The translations under genes and the position numbers were made by a program. DNA of 64,000 nt, taken from positions 1,798,001 to 1,862,000 of the forward strand of contig JAOVFP010000015.1 of assembly GCA_025738555.1 (NCBI GenBank). Direction: 5' to 3'. The notes beneath the pieces are model-generated. The model ran no database searches, was not told the DNA's origin, and saw only the letters and a program-made list of their open reading frames with translations. Source of the stretch: Cyathus striatus. Lineage: Eukaryota > Basidiomycota > Agaricomycetes > Agaricales > Nidulariaceae. The first letter of the stretch is position 1. Each line of letters opens with the position of its first letter. This document shows, one piece after another, positions 31,212 through 42,888 of this stretch.

Positions 31212-34200
31212 ATGGGTCTCTTCTGGAGGCAGACGAAGGCTCTGTTCATCAAGAATTGGATCATTATCCTGCAGCGTCCAGTAGTATGTTTTATATTTTC
31301 TTTGAAACTTTTCAGCCATATTGAAAATCCTTTTGAAGACCAGCTTTATTCGCTGCTTGTTAGTTCCAATCGCAATCGGAATACTCCTTACGTTTGCCCA
31401 AGATTTCTTTGCCCGTGTCAATGGCGTCAGTCGTATCCTAACGGTTATCTTAATATATTTGCGCTAACATTTACTTTTAGCTTGGTCTCGGCACTATTGC
31501 TCCCATTCCCCGCATCCGAGACGTCTTCGACGGAAGTCACCCACTAGTATGGGCTGATACCACAAATGGAACTGGTTTCGTCTCTGCAAAGGATATTATG
31601 GCAAAAGTAACCGACGGGTTCTCCGCTGCTCAACTTGCGGGTATCAAGCAGGTGGATAGTCTCCAAGCCCTTGTGGATGAATGTGTCGCAAATTTCAACG
31701 GTGTCTCTCGGTGCTTCACTACTCTTACGTTCGACTATATCCCGACTTCCATTCGGAATGACTTTGGCTCGTTCAATTATACCATCAGGACTGATCAGTC
31801 TATTGGCAGTATCAATGTGTACAAGCATACAAGTGGTTTGGAAACGCGGTTTCATGCTCTTCAATGGGCAGTCGATCAGGTTCGTACTCTCTTTGAAGCT
31901 CATTCCAGGTAGTTTACCCTTCTTTAGAGCTTCATTGAACTAAGTACGGGTACTCAAGTCCCTACTCCTTTGGAATGGCCTTATACATTTAACACCAACG
32001 ACGAGGTCAATAGTTCTCATCGACTAAGTACGCCTTTACTTTGCCTCTGGAACTCGATCTTCTCACTTACACCGGTCTTAGACTTCATATCATTCATCAA
32101 TACTTTCGTTGCCCTTCCTTTGTTCGTTTAGTTTAGCTTATCGTGAGACTGGTTTTGACTCATTCTTGGTTACAGTCTACTCACATTCCTTGGAGTTTCT
32201 TATCACGTATGTTCTCTGTTATGCAAGGTTGGGAATTACTTATATGCTATATCCTCTAGCTGGCGGGAGCGGTTTCCACCGACCGTGCGACAGGATTGAC
32301 AGCTCATCTGAAAGCTATGGGGCTTCTGGACTCTGCAAGGATTGTGTAAGTCTTGCCAGTTCATTTCTGTTTGCTACAAGTTTCTAACAGCAATTAATAT
32401 ACGTAGATCGTGGCATTTGAGCATGACCTTGGCTTATTTCCCCTCCTGGTTTATTCTGGCTTTTATGTGGCAGCACAAGATTTTCACTGGGACTAACACA
32501 GCTCTGCTCCTCGCTGTGCATGTCATCACTGGTCTCGGACTAACAAGCTGGTCTTTTGTTATAGCTGCCTTTTTTGGTAAAAGTCCACAGTTGGCTTCCG
32601 TCGTAACATCCGGTCTAGCACTCGTTTTGGCCGTGGCACCAGTCATGATCCCTCTCCCTTCTATGGTGACTGGGGTCGTACTGTCCTTGTTCTTCCCGTC
32701 TATGTTTTATGTTTTCGCATTGAAAGTCATATGCCTTTATGAAGTCAGTGGGCATGCCACTAATGCCCTGCATACTTTACCTGAGTTCGAAATTAACCTC
32801 ACGTTGCTGCCAATGATGATTGTCGCTTTCGTGAGTTTCTCGAACAAACTCTTCATAAGTGTGTTTAACCTCCTTCCAGATTGCTGTTTTCGTTTATCCG
32901 CTCATTGCGCTATGGATTGAAGACCTGTTCTATGGTGTTCCTGATCCAGCGGCAAAAAGACTCTGGTCAAGACGTACTTATACACAAGAAGCGATATCTT
33001 CCTCGACAGCGGTATTACTCAGAAATATATCGAAAGTTTTCCATATATCGAAATGGCGAGGTAGAACCTCTGTTCTTGCCATAGATGACTTAACTCTGGA
33101 TATTCCAAAACACGGCATTTTTGTGCTACTTGGTCCTAACGGGTATGTTTCATAAATGCCTTAGGAGACTGCAGCTAACACATGTGTCGTCTAGCGCCGG
33201 AAAATCCACCATTCTATCCATGATTGCGGGTCTTACTTCCATCACTAAGGGATCAGTAGCTTTTAATGGGAATGTATCTCGCCCTCGCCACGGAGAACTT
33301 GGTATTGTGCCACAGAAGAATATATTGTTCCCGGAACTGACATGTCTACAAACTCTTCGGCTTTGGACTGCCATAAAATCAAAGGACAGAAGCGAAAGTC
33401 GGAAGGATCTTGAACAGCTACTGGTAGACTGTGACTTGCAGTCTAAGATGTACTCAGCTGCTGGTACGCTATCAGGAGGACAGAAGCGCAAGTTACAGCT
33501 CGCGGTCGGACTAGTTGGAGGCTCGAAACGTAAGAACATACATATGTTCGTGTTATTTGTTTTCTGATGAGCGTTTAGTTGTTTTGGTGGATGAGTGCAC
33601 ATCAGGAGTGGATCCTCTGAGCCGCAGAGCCTTATGGAGAGCATTGACCAGCCATCGCGCAGATAGAACCATCATTCTTACTACGCATGTAAGTGTCCGG
33701 CATACTTCAATGTCGAGTTATTTGTTCTGACTTGGTCCTTCACAAAGTTCCTGGATGAAGCTGATTTCCTGGCTGATCGTGTGGCAGTTTTAACAAGTCC
33801 AGGAAAGTTGGTGGCTGCAGGCACGCCGGTCGAGCTAAAATCTCAGTCTCCCACTGGCTACTCGGTCACCATAGATGCTTCTAGGACATCCCCTGAAGAT
33901 ATTCTGGGAAAAATACAGGCCGTATCACCATTCGCAACCTTTTCAGGCACATCCGCAGGCGCTGCGACGTATCATTTGAATAGTAATGATTTGAAAATTG
34001 TGTCGAAAGCTCTAGACGTACTCCAGGCCGCAAAGGATCGGGGTGAAATAGCTTCTTATGACCTTCATGGAACGTCTATGGAGTCCGTATTCCTCCAGTT
34101 GGCCTCCGATGACAGTGGTGGGCTTGAAGCGGGTATGATTGGGCAGGGACACGCCAAAGATACAACGATCACTCTGTCAAGTGGGCGAGCACGTTCTCCG

Positions 34201-36875
34201 TTGTCCCAAGCCGCCACTATCTTCCACAAGCGTGCTCTCATTGTTCGTCGAAGCTGGCTGGTGCCGTTTTTGGCATTAGCGGTGGCTATCTCTGGAGCGT
34301 GGTGGCCGCTACGTTTCGTAAGTGGCGGAGTAGCTTCATGCACTAGCGCCGACCTTGATGACTCTACATTTCCTATATTCCCTCCGCAATATTTTTATGG
34401 AGATGAGGACTATTTGGCTTCTCCCCCTGAACTTGTACAAGTCATAAATGCCACGACACCAATTCCTTCTGTCCTCCCTTTCGGTGATGGAGAAATTAAT
34501 GATCCCTTCCTTGAACTTCCAAACAATGCATCCTTTGTAGACGCTGTGAACCAGGCGTGGCAAAACCAAACGCTTTTCTATCGCGGTTTATCGATGAATT
34601 TTGATACGGGAGAAATCATGGTGCTTTGGCCGGTTGAATTAGCCCCTGACGTTTCATTTGGTCTGGCGACCAATATATTATACAACCGGGCGTTAAACAG
34701 CTCCTTGGGTCCCCAAGATACTCCTCGGGCTATTTCTCCTCACTTCGAAAGTTTGCCTACTGTCAAGGTTGAAGCGCTTACTACACTTGAATGGGTTGCA
34801 GTATTCGGAGCTGCCTTAGTCGCATTCCCAGCGTTGTTTGTCATATATGTTTCCAGGGAACGATACTCTTCCGTCCACGCTATGCAACTCTCGAACGGTT
34901 TAGCGAATCCACTGGGACTGTGGATGGGGCACATTCTGTTTGACTGTATACCTACATTCCTTGTTGCAACAGTTATTTCTATCGTATATGCCACTCTACG
35001 CGAAAAATTTCAAGGTGTTGGGTACTTAGTAGGTTTCTTCTTTTACCATGCTGCATCTTTCTGACGGATGTATCTAGTGGCTGGTTCTTGTTTTGTATGG
35101 AATTGCAGGAACTCTGTTTTCCTATTTGGGAGCCTTGCTCGTCAAATCCCCGTTGCTGGCGTTCATTATCGTGACGGGCTATCAATTTCTCATATTCCTG
35201 GTAAGCGTTGTTTGTTTTTAAGGGGTTATTTACTGATATATGTGTGTTAGCTGTACTTGACAGCATATGTTGTCCCGTACTTCACTGTCATTCCACAGAA
35301 TTACCCTAGCATTATCACCAAGATCCATTTCACGATGTCTCTTCTCGCACCAGTAGTGAGCGTGGTACGTCAGAGCAATACGTTAGTGTCATCAAGGAAT
35401 TTTATTGAATATATGACTTGCAGGTTCGCGCTGCACTGGTCTCTGTCAACCTTTTCTCGCTTTTATGTGGCGAAAAGTCTTTTAAACCTCTTGGATCTAT
35501 AACCACATATGGGGGTCCTATTCTATATCTTATAGTATGGATCATAGTGCTTGTCTTTGCGTTGGCTCTAGTCGACTCTGGCCGGGGATCCTTGTTCAGG
35601 ATATCTAAGAACCGAAAGTCGAGAGTGGTCTCTGACACAGAGAGCGTCGGATCCGATAGCCACAAAGGGATTATACTCTCCCCTATGCCTCCGCAACAAG
35701 AGTCTCTCCGAGTGTTTAACGTCTCCAAGTCATATGACGGCAAAAAGGTAGTGGACGACATAACGTTGACTATTTCTCGTAAATCGATCTTTACACTGTT
35801 GGGCCCTAATGGAGCAGGGAAAACAACCACTCTTGACATCATCCGTAAGTTTCTTAGCATATAAATACAAACAGCGTGGTGAAATTCCAATTACAGGTGG
35901 GCAAACACGCCCAGACGCGGGTGACATTTTCATTGAAGGCACCTCTATGCTCCAAGATCCAAATACTGCCAGGCTTTCCCTCGGCGTCTGTCCACAGTTT
36001 ACCGCTATTGACGCACAGTTGACCGTTCGCGAACACTTGCTGATTTATGGAAAACTGAAGGGGTTAAAACGCGACGAAATTACACGCGATATCGAAACGT
36101 TGCTAAATGCAACTGGTCTTGATCAGTACGCGGATCGCCTTGCGAACAAGCTTTCAGGAGGTAACCAGAGGAAGTTATCATTAGCCATTGCGATACTTGG
36201 TATGTTTCAATCGAAGATTTACGATCATCTAAACTAAACATATCTCCTTTCAGGTAATCCAGCCGTTGTGCTTATAGACGAGTTCTCCACCGGAATTGAT
36301 GCAAAGACAAAGCGTGAATTGTGGTCGATGCTTAAGCGCGTGACTGCAGATAAGGCTGTCTTCCTTACAACTCGTAAGTGTGTATTTGAGCTGTCATCTC
36401 CTTGAGCTTATTGGTGTCTGTCTAGATTCAATGGAAGAGGCTGAGACCTTGGCAAGCAACGTCGGAATAATGTCAAAGAGTATCCTCGGTATGTAATCAC
36501 AATTGCCATCATATTCAAGTCCTTGCTGACTCTGCTGTAGCAATGGGTTCTGTGAAAGAACTTGCGGACAAATATACCACCTATGAAGTGCACTTTGCTG
36601 CTCGGAACCAAGAAGACTGGCAAAAAGTTCGCGTTGCAATATCGCAGATACCTGGAGCAAGAATGACGGATGATGTGGCAACTCGATTTGAGGTTCCCAC
36701 CAAGGAAACAGGGATGTCTTTGTCTCATCTTTTCCGACTTTTGGTTTCACAGCACGACTTCCCACCTTTTACCATTTCGAAATCGACGTTGGAGACTGCT
36801 TTCATCAGGGTCATTAATGAAAAGGCACCAGAGGAGATTGAAGAACCAGGATCACGTTGGAAATGGATTTGCTGA
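31212..36875 (+). CDS. ABCA-type full-size ABC transporter
   Basis: Membrane transporter with topology TMD1-NBD1-TMD2-NBD2, probably moving lipids as ABCA relatives do. Start [11 protein letters not shown] at 31212; about a dozen short introns. An extracellular loop is at 31540-31880 and membrane helices at 32400-32910. NBD1 has an intron-split [11 protein letters not shown] (33130-33210), [18 protein letters not shown] near 33470 and [16 protein letters not shown] near 33590. TMD2 spans 34200-35560 with a large loop rich in N-glycosylation sites. NBD2 has [10 protein letters not shown] near 35805, [17 protein letters not shown] near 36155, [12 protein letters not shown] near 36270 and HSMEEAE. 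Stop TGA at 36873. It is paralogous over its whole visible length to the gene at 1-3119, in opposite orientation. Confidence 0.93.
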
Positions 36876-37229
36876 GGTCGTATTTTAAATATCTGTATGA
36901 CTACGAAACCTTACGTTGATATACGTCGATAAGTTACTGCGTTATGGAATCGTGCAAGGCTGTTGTTCACACGTAGGCCAAGCTTTGAAGGATGATCAGG
37001 CAAGTCGTACAGATAACCAAAAGACCAGCAGCTACTGAACACGTACTACGACGTGGGATGCCATATTCATCGACCTCCATCGGCTCTGGAGTTATTAAAT
37101 GTCGACATAGAATCCAGTCTATCACAAGTCCAAGCGCAACATTACAAAGTCCAATACAACAAGGGTATACTTATATTACAAGGTATAGAAAATCTAAACC
37201 ACGAACAAAAAATATTCAAGTAAAGATGG
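36876..37229. other. Intergenic, 3' ends of convergent genes
   Basis: No conserved coding stretch. It lies between the ABC stop and the 3' end of the minus-strand membrane-protein gene. Confidence 0.4.
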
Positions 37230-38150
37230 TCACGGACCGCGGTACACGGGATGGCAGGTTAAAAATACAATTCGGACCGCCCTTCAAGGACTTCCCGACA
37301 GGTAACAGCAAGGTAACAGTGTGCAGATCAACTCTGAGAAAAACATGTATAAACGAACACGCATTAGGAACGACATAGTACACAAAACTTACATGCTTCG
37401 CAAGTGTTGGCAACGAAGCCAGTATCCCAGTATCCTTCCCGTCATGTTCTTTCCCATCTTGCTCTTTCTCGCTATCCTTCTCATCATGCTCCTAGGGTTC
37501 AAAGATATACGTATAAGCAACATGAAATATTGAAAAATATATGAGATTACCTTCTCGGGTGCATCACTACCATTGCCACTACCATCGACATTCTTCCCGT
37601 TCCCTGAAATGCCCATTGCGAACGGATAAGGTGTAAAATTGGCTATTATCTCCTCATCATCCTTAGTCCTGTTACGTCTTCGCAAGAGGAACCATAAGCC
37701 GCCAATAAGGACTACACATATAAGTACGAATGTGCCAATTGCGAGGCCTAGCAAGTTTGGTTGTGCAGGTCTTGTTGAAATCCCAGAGTCCACAGAACTG
37801 GATGATGTTGGCAGGAAAGATAGTGTGGTTGCAGAGGGGTTGGGTGCGGGCCCGACGTCCAAGGTTTCAATGGCTGCCGTAGTACCTAATCTCAAATAAG
37901 ATGGCAAACTCTGTCTGTAGTAATGCAGGCCACTTACTGATTGAATTTGAATGTACACCATTACAAGGAGCGGAGAGTTCGTCGCATACAAGGGTTGGCT
38001 GCGGGGGAACTGGGGTGGGTGTCACCAATAGAACAGTAGGTGTTGATAAGGACACGGTAAGTGATGAAGATTGACTTATACCACTTCATGTTGGAATGCC
38101 ATACCTACTACCGTCTCAAGTTCCGTCACGAATCTGGCAGTGGACATCGT
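37230..38150 (-). CDS. Single-pass membrane protein, Mid2/wall-sensor-like layout
   Basis: Minus-strand exons give a Ser/Thr/Pro-rich outer part (LSTPTVLLVTPTPVPPQPTL, two Cys in VCDELSAPCNG, then PTSSSSVDSGISTRP), one clear transmembrane helix (LLGLAIGTFVLICVVLIGGLWFLL shortened here to its core GTFVLICVVLIGG at about 37690-37740), a basic stop-transfer RRRNRTK and a charged cytosolic tail (APEK, intron at about 37500-37553, EHDEKDSEKEQDG). This layout matches many basidiomycete plasma-membrane proteins of the Mid2/EGF-receptor-juxtamembrane type, thought to sense the wall; no function can be assigned. The 5' end is unsure: an ATG at about 38140 (MSTARFVTELET) does not splice cleanly into the next exon, and a hydrophobic stretch at 38530-38600 may be the true signal peptide. 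Confidence 0.55.
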
Positions 38151-39173
38151 AAAGGAAATAGAAAGTGAAAGTGAAAATAAAAAAGTAAGGAGTATAAAAA
38201 GAATGAAAATTACAGTGACTAGCACTGTTGAACGAATCTAAAAAGAAGGAAGCCAAGGTGAGTGGGCTATGCTCACAGGTAGGGGCAAGTTCATCTACTT
38301 ATGATACAAGCGCGAAATGAATTGATTGGCATTGATCAGTTTCCACGTCGGTCATCCGATCGCGAGAACGTGCTTTATGACATTCATAGATATCCTAAGG
38401 GAGCAACGCGCGACAACTTACAGAACGTTTTCCAGAAGAGGTGGTGTCGGTGACAGGAAGATTTGAGGATATAATAACTTTGAAATTAAATGAGCCGGTA
38501 TTGCCTTTCAAACGAGAGAACGAACAATCTCCAGGTACGGTGGTGAAGGAAATAACAATGAGAAGTTTGATAATAGATGGTGATGCCGGGAACTAAAAAT
38601 AATGCACAGTTACTGTTGAGATATTATCCGCCCGGAGAGTGATCATGTATCAACTGAGTACTGAGAACTCATCAGATGCTACCGAAAAGATTCCAAGGCC
38701 AGCCTGTAATGTTCGTCGTGCCAGTGGTTGATGATCGACGATCAGAAACGATATTACAGCTCGCGGTCGAGCAGCATAGCTAAACTGATGATGTCGACAA
38801 AGACGAGCCACTGAGAAATAGCTTTATAAATACCCTGCCTAGACCTCAGCCTATTCCTCTAAGTTACAGTGGGTGACAACGATGTTCCAATCAATTATCA
38901 ACGTTTCAACCTCCATAAACAAGTACAGCGTTGAAGGTGATCTGCTGTCATACTTCAGCCTGAGATAGAAGGGTAAGCGTAGGTAAGTTGTCCTGGACGT
39001 TCATAAAAGGAAACCGCTTGCCGCGACGCTAACTAGTGTCATTGTCACATCTGTTATGCGTTACTTACGTCACACATACTGATAAGATAAGAAACAAGAC
39101 GCACAGACCATCATATCGATAGCCTAGCTTATAGCCATCTTCCTCTGTGACAATAATATTTAAATCCAATACC
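38151..39173. other. Intergenic, possibly with a 5' exon of the membrane protein gene
   Basis: On the minus strand at about 38430-38600 lies a hydrophobic, protein-like run (SIIKLLIVISFTTVPGDC then LPVTDTTSSGKRS) that could be a signal-peptide exon of the preceding gene. Nothing else is recognised. Confidence 0.3.
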
Positions 39174-39955
39174 ATGGGCACTTTCTCTGGTCCTGAATGG
39201 AAGATAGTCCTCGAAAAATCTATTAACCAATACCCGAAAGAGACTGGTGCGCTGCTGAATACTATTCACCCCAGAAAACATTGCAATAATACTACTGAAA
39301 AGTACTGCAGATAGCGACTCTCGATCCCACAGCTCCGTTTCCTAGAGTTCGCTCACACATCTTCAGAAGCTTCCTGTACACCCCCACCGCCCCCGACCTC
39401 CCGTTGCTAATCAGCACCACTGATGTGCGCACTCCAAAAGTAACCCAGATCATCTCTCACCCAGACATCGAGCTCGTCTGGTGGATCGCAAGTACTCAAC
39501 AACAATACCGCATCGCTGGCAAGGCACACATCATACCCAGTCCCAACCACCCCCTATACAGAGCTTTCACAGATACCCTCCAGTCTGAGAAGCTTGGACA
39601 CGGCAGCGGTTTGGCCGTTATTAACTCGGAGAAATTCGACTGGGAAGTAAAGCGGCTCGAGATATGGTCAAAATTGAGCTCTCATATGAAAGCCAGCTGG
39701 GCCCGGCCCGCTCCCGGAAGTCCCATGGAAAGTCCTGATGACGCCAAAAAGTGGCCATCGACTGTGGAGGAGCCAAAGGAGGGCGATTCAGGGGAGACAA
39801 GGAAGAATTGGGAATATGCCCTAGGAAACTTTGCTTTAGTTGTCATCGATCCTTATGAGGTCGATTTCGTTAATATGGGCGTGGTTCCCAATACGAGAAC
39901 CAAGTACACCAGAAAGAGCGAGGGAAAATGGGCTAGTGTGGCGGTTGTACCGTGA
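39174..39955 (+). CDS. Pyridoxamine 5'-phosphate oxidase-like FMN-binding protein (Alr4036 type), 237 aa
   Basis: Two exons, 39174-39246 and 39315-39955, join in frame (MGTFSGPEWKIVLEKSINQ ... T|ATLDPTAPFPRVRSHIFRSF). The motif order is typical of the eukaryotic/cyanobacterial Alr4036-like split-barrel flavoproteins: FPRVRSHIFRSFL, LLISTTDVRTPKVTQI, ELVWWIASTQQQYRIAGKA, then FALVVIDPYEVDFVNMG and the C-terminal KYTRKSEGKWASVAVVP. Such proteins resemble pyridoxamine phosphate oxidases, which make pyridoxal phosphate, but many members have another or unknown substrate. The intron ends GTGCGC/GATAG. The usual C-terminal R-x-x-P-like ending is kept. Confidence 0.85.
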
Positions 39956-40365
39956 GTGCGCAGCCATGACTTTAAGCCGTGGGGGCTATGATGTGTTATT
40001 GCTTCGCTTTTGTGCTATGTAATTTTGTACTATATCAATAAGCATGACGAGAGAAAAAGTCCGGGATTAGAAAACTGGGTCTGTAGATGATAAATAAGTA
40101 ACAAATAGCCAATAAACGGCAGTACAACAAGGCTCCACGAGTACATCTCCTAGATACAACAATACCCGATCAGCAAATACAGAATAAGCAAAGAAACAGC
40201 GGGAAAGGAGCGAAGATATAAAGATGAATAAGTCAAGAAGTATATAGGTCGTCGTCTGGTTCTGCGGAGCCAGTAACCGTCAGATGTCTACAGGCTGACA
40301 TCAAGGCATGCCGGGAAATCCGACGCAAACGCAGCGACCCCCAGTCGGGGATATGTTCAAAAGAC
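39956..40365. other. Intergenic, convergent 3' ends
   Basis: AT-rich with AATAAA-like stretches near 40035 and 40110 suitable for 3' processing. No gene seen. Confidence 0.4.
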
Positions 40366-40979
40366 CTAGGCCTTGACCTTCTTGGATTCCTGAACATCGT
40401 TCTCCTCCTCGTGAACGTCTTCATAACGTCTCTTTTTCGAGGGAGAGGGAGGAGCTTCCTCTTCCTCTTCGTGGTACTCATCATCGTCCTCCGCGTCATC
40501 ATCATCGTCATTCTCTTCTTCATCCTCCTCGTCATTGCCATTGGTCTGTACAATGTGTGAATAAGGGACGAAAGCATAGGCGCGCTCGGACCACTTACGT
40601 TTCCTAACAAGAGCGCCGTGAGGTTTGGCTTTGATCCCCCTGTTACGGGTAAGCGTGAGTAACGAGGCTCCCAGTGACAACAGTCGGTCTTACCTGCGTC
40701 TCTCCCTCTTCTTCCTCTTCCTCATCGTCCTCGTCACCAACAATTTGACGTTCTTCCTACGGGCGTTAATGGTTGACACGTCAGAGGTGGTAACAATCAT
40801 CAAAGAACAGCACCAACCTCGTCGTCCTCGACGTCGTAGTCGTCGCTCTCCTCTCCTTCGTCTCCACCTTCAACGTCTACAGCAGTGATGTCTTCGGGGT
40901 CGACAGCCTTTCCAATTATGCCATTAACAACACTCTGGGGCTTATCACTTGGAGACGCGGCGCTCTTAGCATCAGACAT
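40366..40979 (-). CDS. Small acidic nuclear protein (prothymosin/histone-chaperone-like composition), 134 aa
   Basis: Exons 40818-40979, 40694-40756 and 40366-40545 are all in phase 0. The protein begins MSDAKSAASPSDKPQSVVNG and then has acidic blocks (DYDVEDDE, GDEDDEEEEEEGE, EENDDDDDAEDDDEYHEEEEE) before a nuclear-localisation-like SPSKKRRYEDV and final ESKKVKA. Such highly acidic, disordered proteins with a basic C-terminus often bind histones, but no CHZ or other defined motif is visible, so no specific chaperone is named. The second intron (148 nt) contains a 41-nt segment bounded by splice-site consensus that would break the frame if included. Confidence 0.7.
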
Positions 40980-41586
40980 TTCTGGGGTGCAAACAGTGAT
41001 AGAGGGAGGGAAGTAAAGTTGGGGGTGGGGGGATGATTTCTGTTGGTTAGAAACTGAGGTTCGAGAAATTTAACGGCCGAAAAGAAGGAACAAGAGTGAG
41101 GCGTTGGCAGATTCCGGATTTGCTGTCAGGTCAGCGGCAGGAAGCGTGCGGGTGGTGCGAAAACCGAGTTGTTGAGAGTTTTGTTCGCCAACATCTTCCA
41201 TCCCTCGAACTTGCCAAAAAAAGAACTGCTCTCAGCATCACGCGCAGAGCGCACGTGCGTCCTGTGTTACATCACGTGGGAACGTTCGCGATGCGCAACA
41301 ATTTCAAATTTGGACGCGTTTGTTCGAACGAGCGAACGGCTCAGTCGTCGATCTTCCGAAGGTGCGGGTGTTTGTCAGCTCTCGTCAAAGGCGTCTGTAA
41401 GTTTCCATCGTGTCTGTGGATATCCGTCCTATAATCCAAGAAGTAGTCGAGCACTAATGTACACAGTTACACAGCAGTACACAGCAGTAGCTAACAAGTT
41501 CAAAGTCCAGTGTCAAAGATAGTGTATATTAAATATCTGTAGAAGATTTTTCACCTCAAGGGATATGATAGCACTGCAATAACGCA
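40980..41586. other. Intergenic, promoter of the acidic protein gene
   Basis: No gene. The forward frames here have no conserved features. Confidence 0.4.
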
Positions 41587-42888
41587 TTAGGAATATCGCA
41601 ACGAAGGAGGATACCCTTGCTGTGGACTTGACCCTTCTGCCAGCGTCGATGTCGAGTGTTTCTCTATAGGAGTTATTTGTGCCTCAGATGCCTGATATGT
41701 ATCAATCTGTCCTGTTGTAACGCCTGTTTCTCCTTGATTCTGTATGGTGGAGGCAAATCGCAAGGTGGGAAGTTTCCCTCCAAGGGTACCACTGCTCCAC
41801 GCAGTACCCTGAGCTATACGGTAAATGATGAGGTAGCCTGCAATTTGCTGCAAGGAGAATCACTCAGTATCACATCACGAAACGGATCGCTCCTTCCTCA
41901 CCTGTGCTGAAGACGCCACAGCCAAAAAGATCTGGTTGATCGGATTGTTAACGGCGTAAGAGATGATGAAGATCAGAGCAAACATCGAATATAAAGCGGC
42001 GGATTCGATGAAGATCGTAGCCAGCGATGCGTAATGCTTTGCATGTTCCTCTGGAAGAGTCACGAGAATTCGACGGCGATACATGAATAGCCGGAGAGAA
42101 ATCAGGATGGTGAGAATGATGTTGACACTGAGGGAAATGACATAGTATGTCGTTCCATACGCCATCGGTAGCTTACTATACAATGACAGCCCTGGTTGGC
42201 TCGATTGTAAAGTCCAAAGAGTTCCCATCACTATTCATATCATTTCCAAGGATCAGTATTAAAGTATGTATTAAAGGGAGGGAGCGGGTACAAACCAAAG
42301 GAGCACAGTAGCAGAAGGACTGGGAACGCAAGCACAATACAGGCAATCAGTTGCCCAGCCGTATTCCATATGACCCAACAACGCCAAAGCTAGGAAAGGG
42401 GGGCTCATCCTCAGCACCCGGAGTAAAAGGGTTACATCATAAGACTATTTCCACTTACAATTAAAAGATCCGCAAGAAACGTCAAGAGGAATAGAGTCGC
42501 GTAGAACATCACGTTGATTGGAAGATTTTGAGTGGCTAGGAAGTATGCCCACGGGCCGCCGGGATAATTTCTGTTATCGATATATATATCTTGAACAGTC
42601 CTCGCTTGAACTGCTACGAATATTGTTTCGATGACCAGGAGGAGGGTCATGTAGGCTAGCAGGAATGAAGATTGTCTTCCTCTTAGTTTTCGTTGTCTCC
42701 AGAGGAATATGGCACACGTTAGATATAGAATGCATTGAATGCCTGTAATAGCGTCAAATACTTTTATGGCAAATATAATATACTAAACTCATACCATAAC
42801 CAAAGCCGCATATAAAATCGCCAGCTATAAATGTTCTTTCGAGAAAGATTTGGGTAGGAGAGGCATCTGGTCCATAATATGGGGCCAT
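41587..42888 (-). CDS. Multi-pass (about seven-helix) membrane protein of a basidiomycete-specific type
   Basis: The start MAPYYGPDASPTQIFLERTF is at 42888. Exons join through short introns (one ends at about 42747, others lie at about 42390-42450, 42235-42295 and 41850-41905). Helices include IQCILYLTCAIFLW, FLLAYMTLLLVIETIFV, VMFYATLFLLTFLADLLI, LIACIVLAFPVLLLLCSFV, YYVISLSVNIILTILISLRL, YSMFALIFIISYAV and QIAGYLIIYRIA, with conserved LWRCWVIW before helix 4. The C-terminal tail is Ser/Thr/Gln-rich. This pattern is common in Agaricomycete genomes as large families of uncharacterised seven-helix proteins. A receptor role is possible but not shown. Confidence 0.75.
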
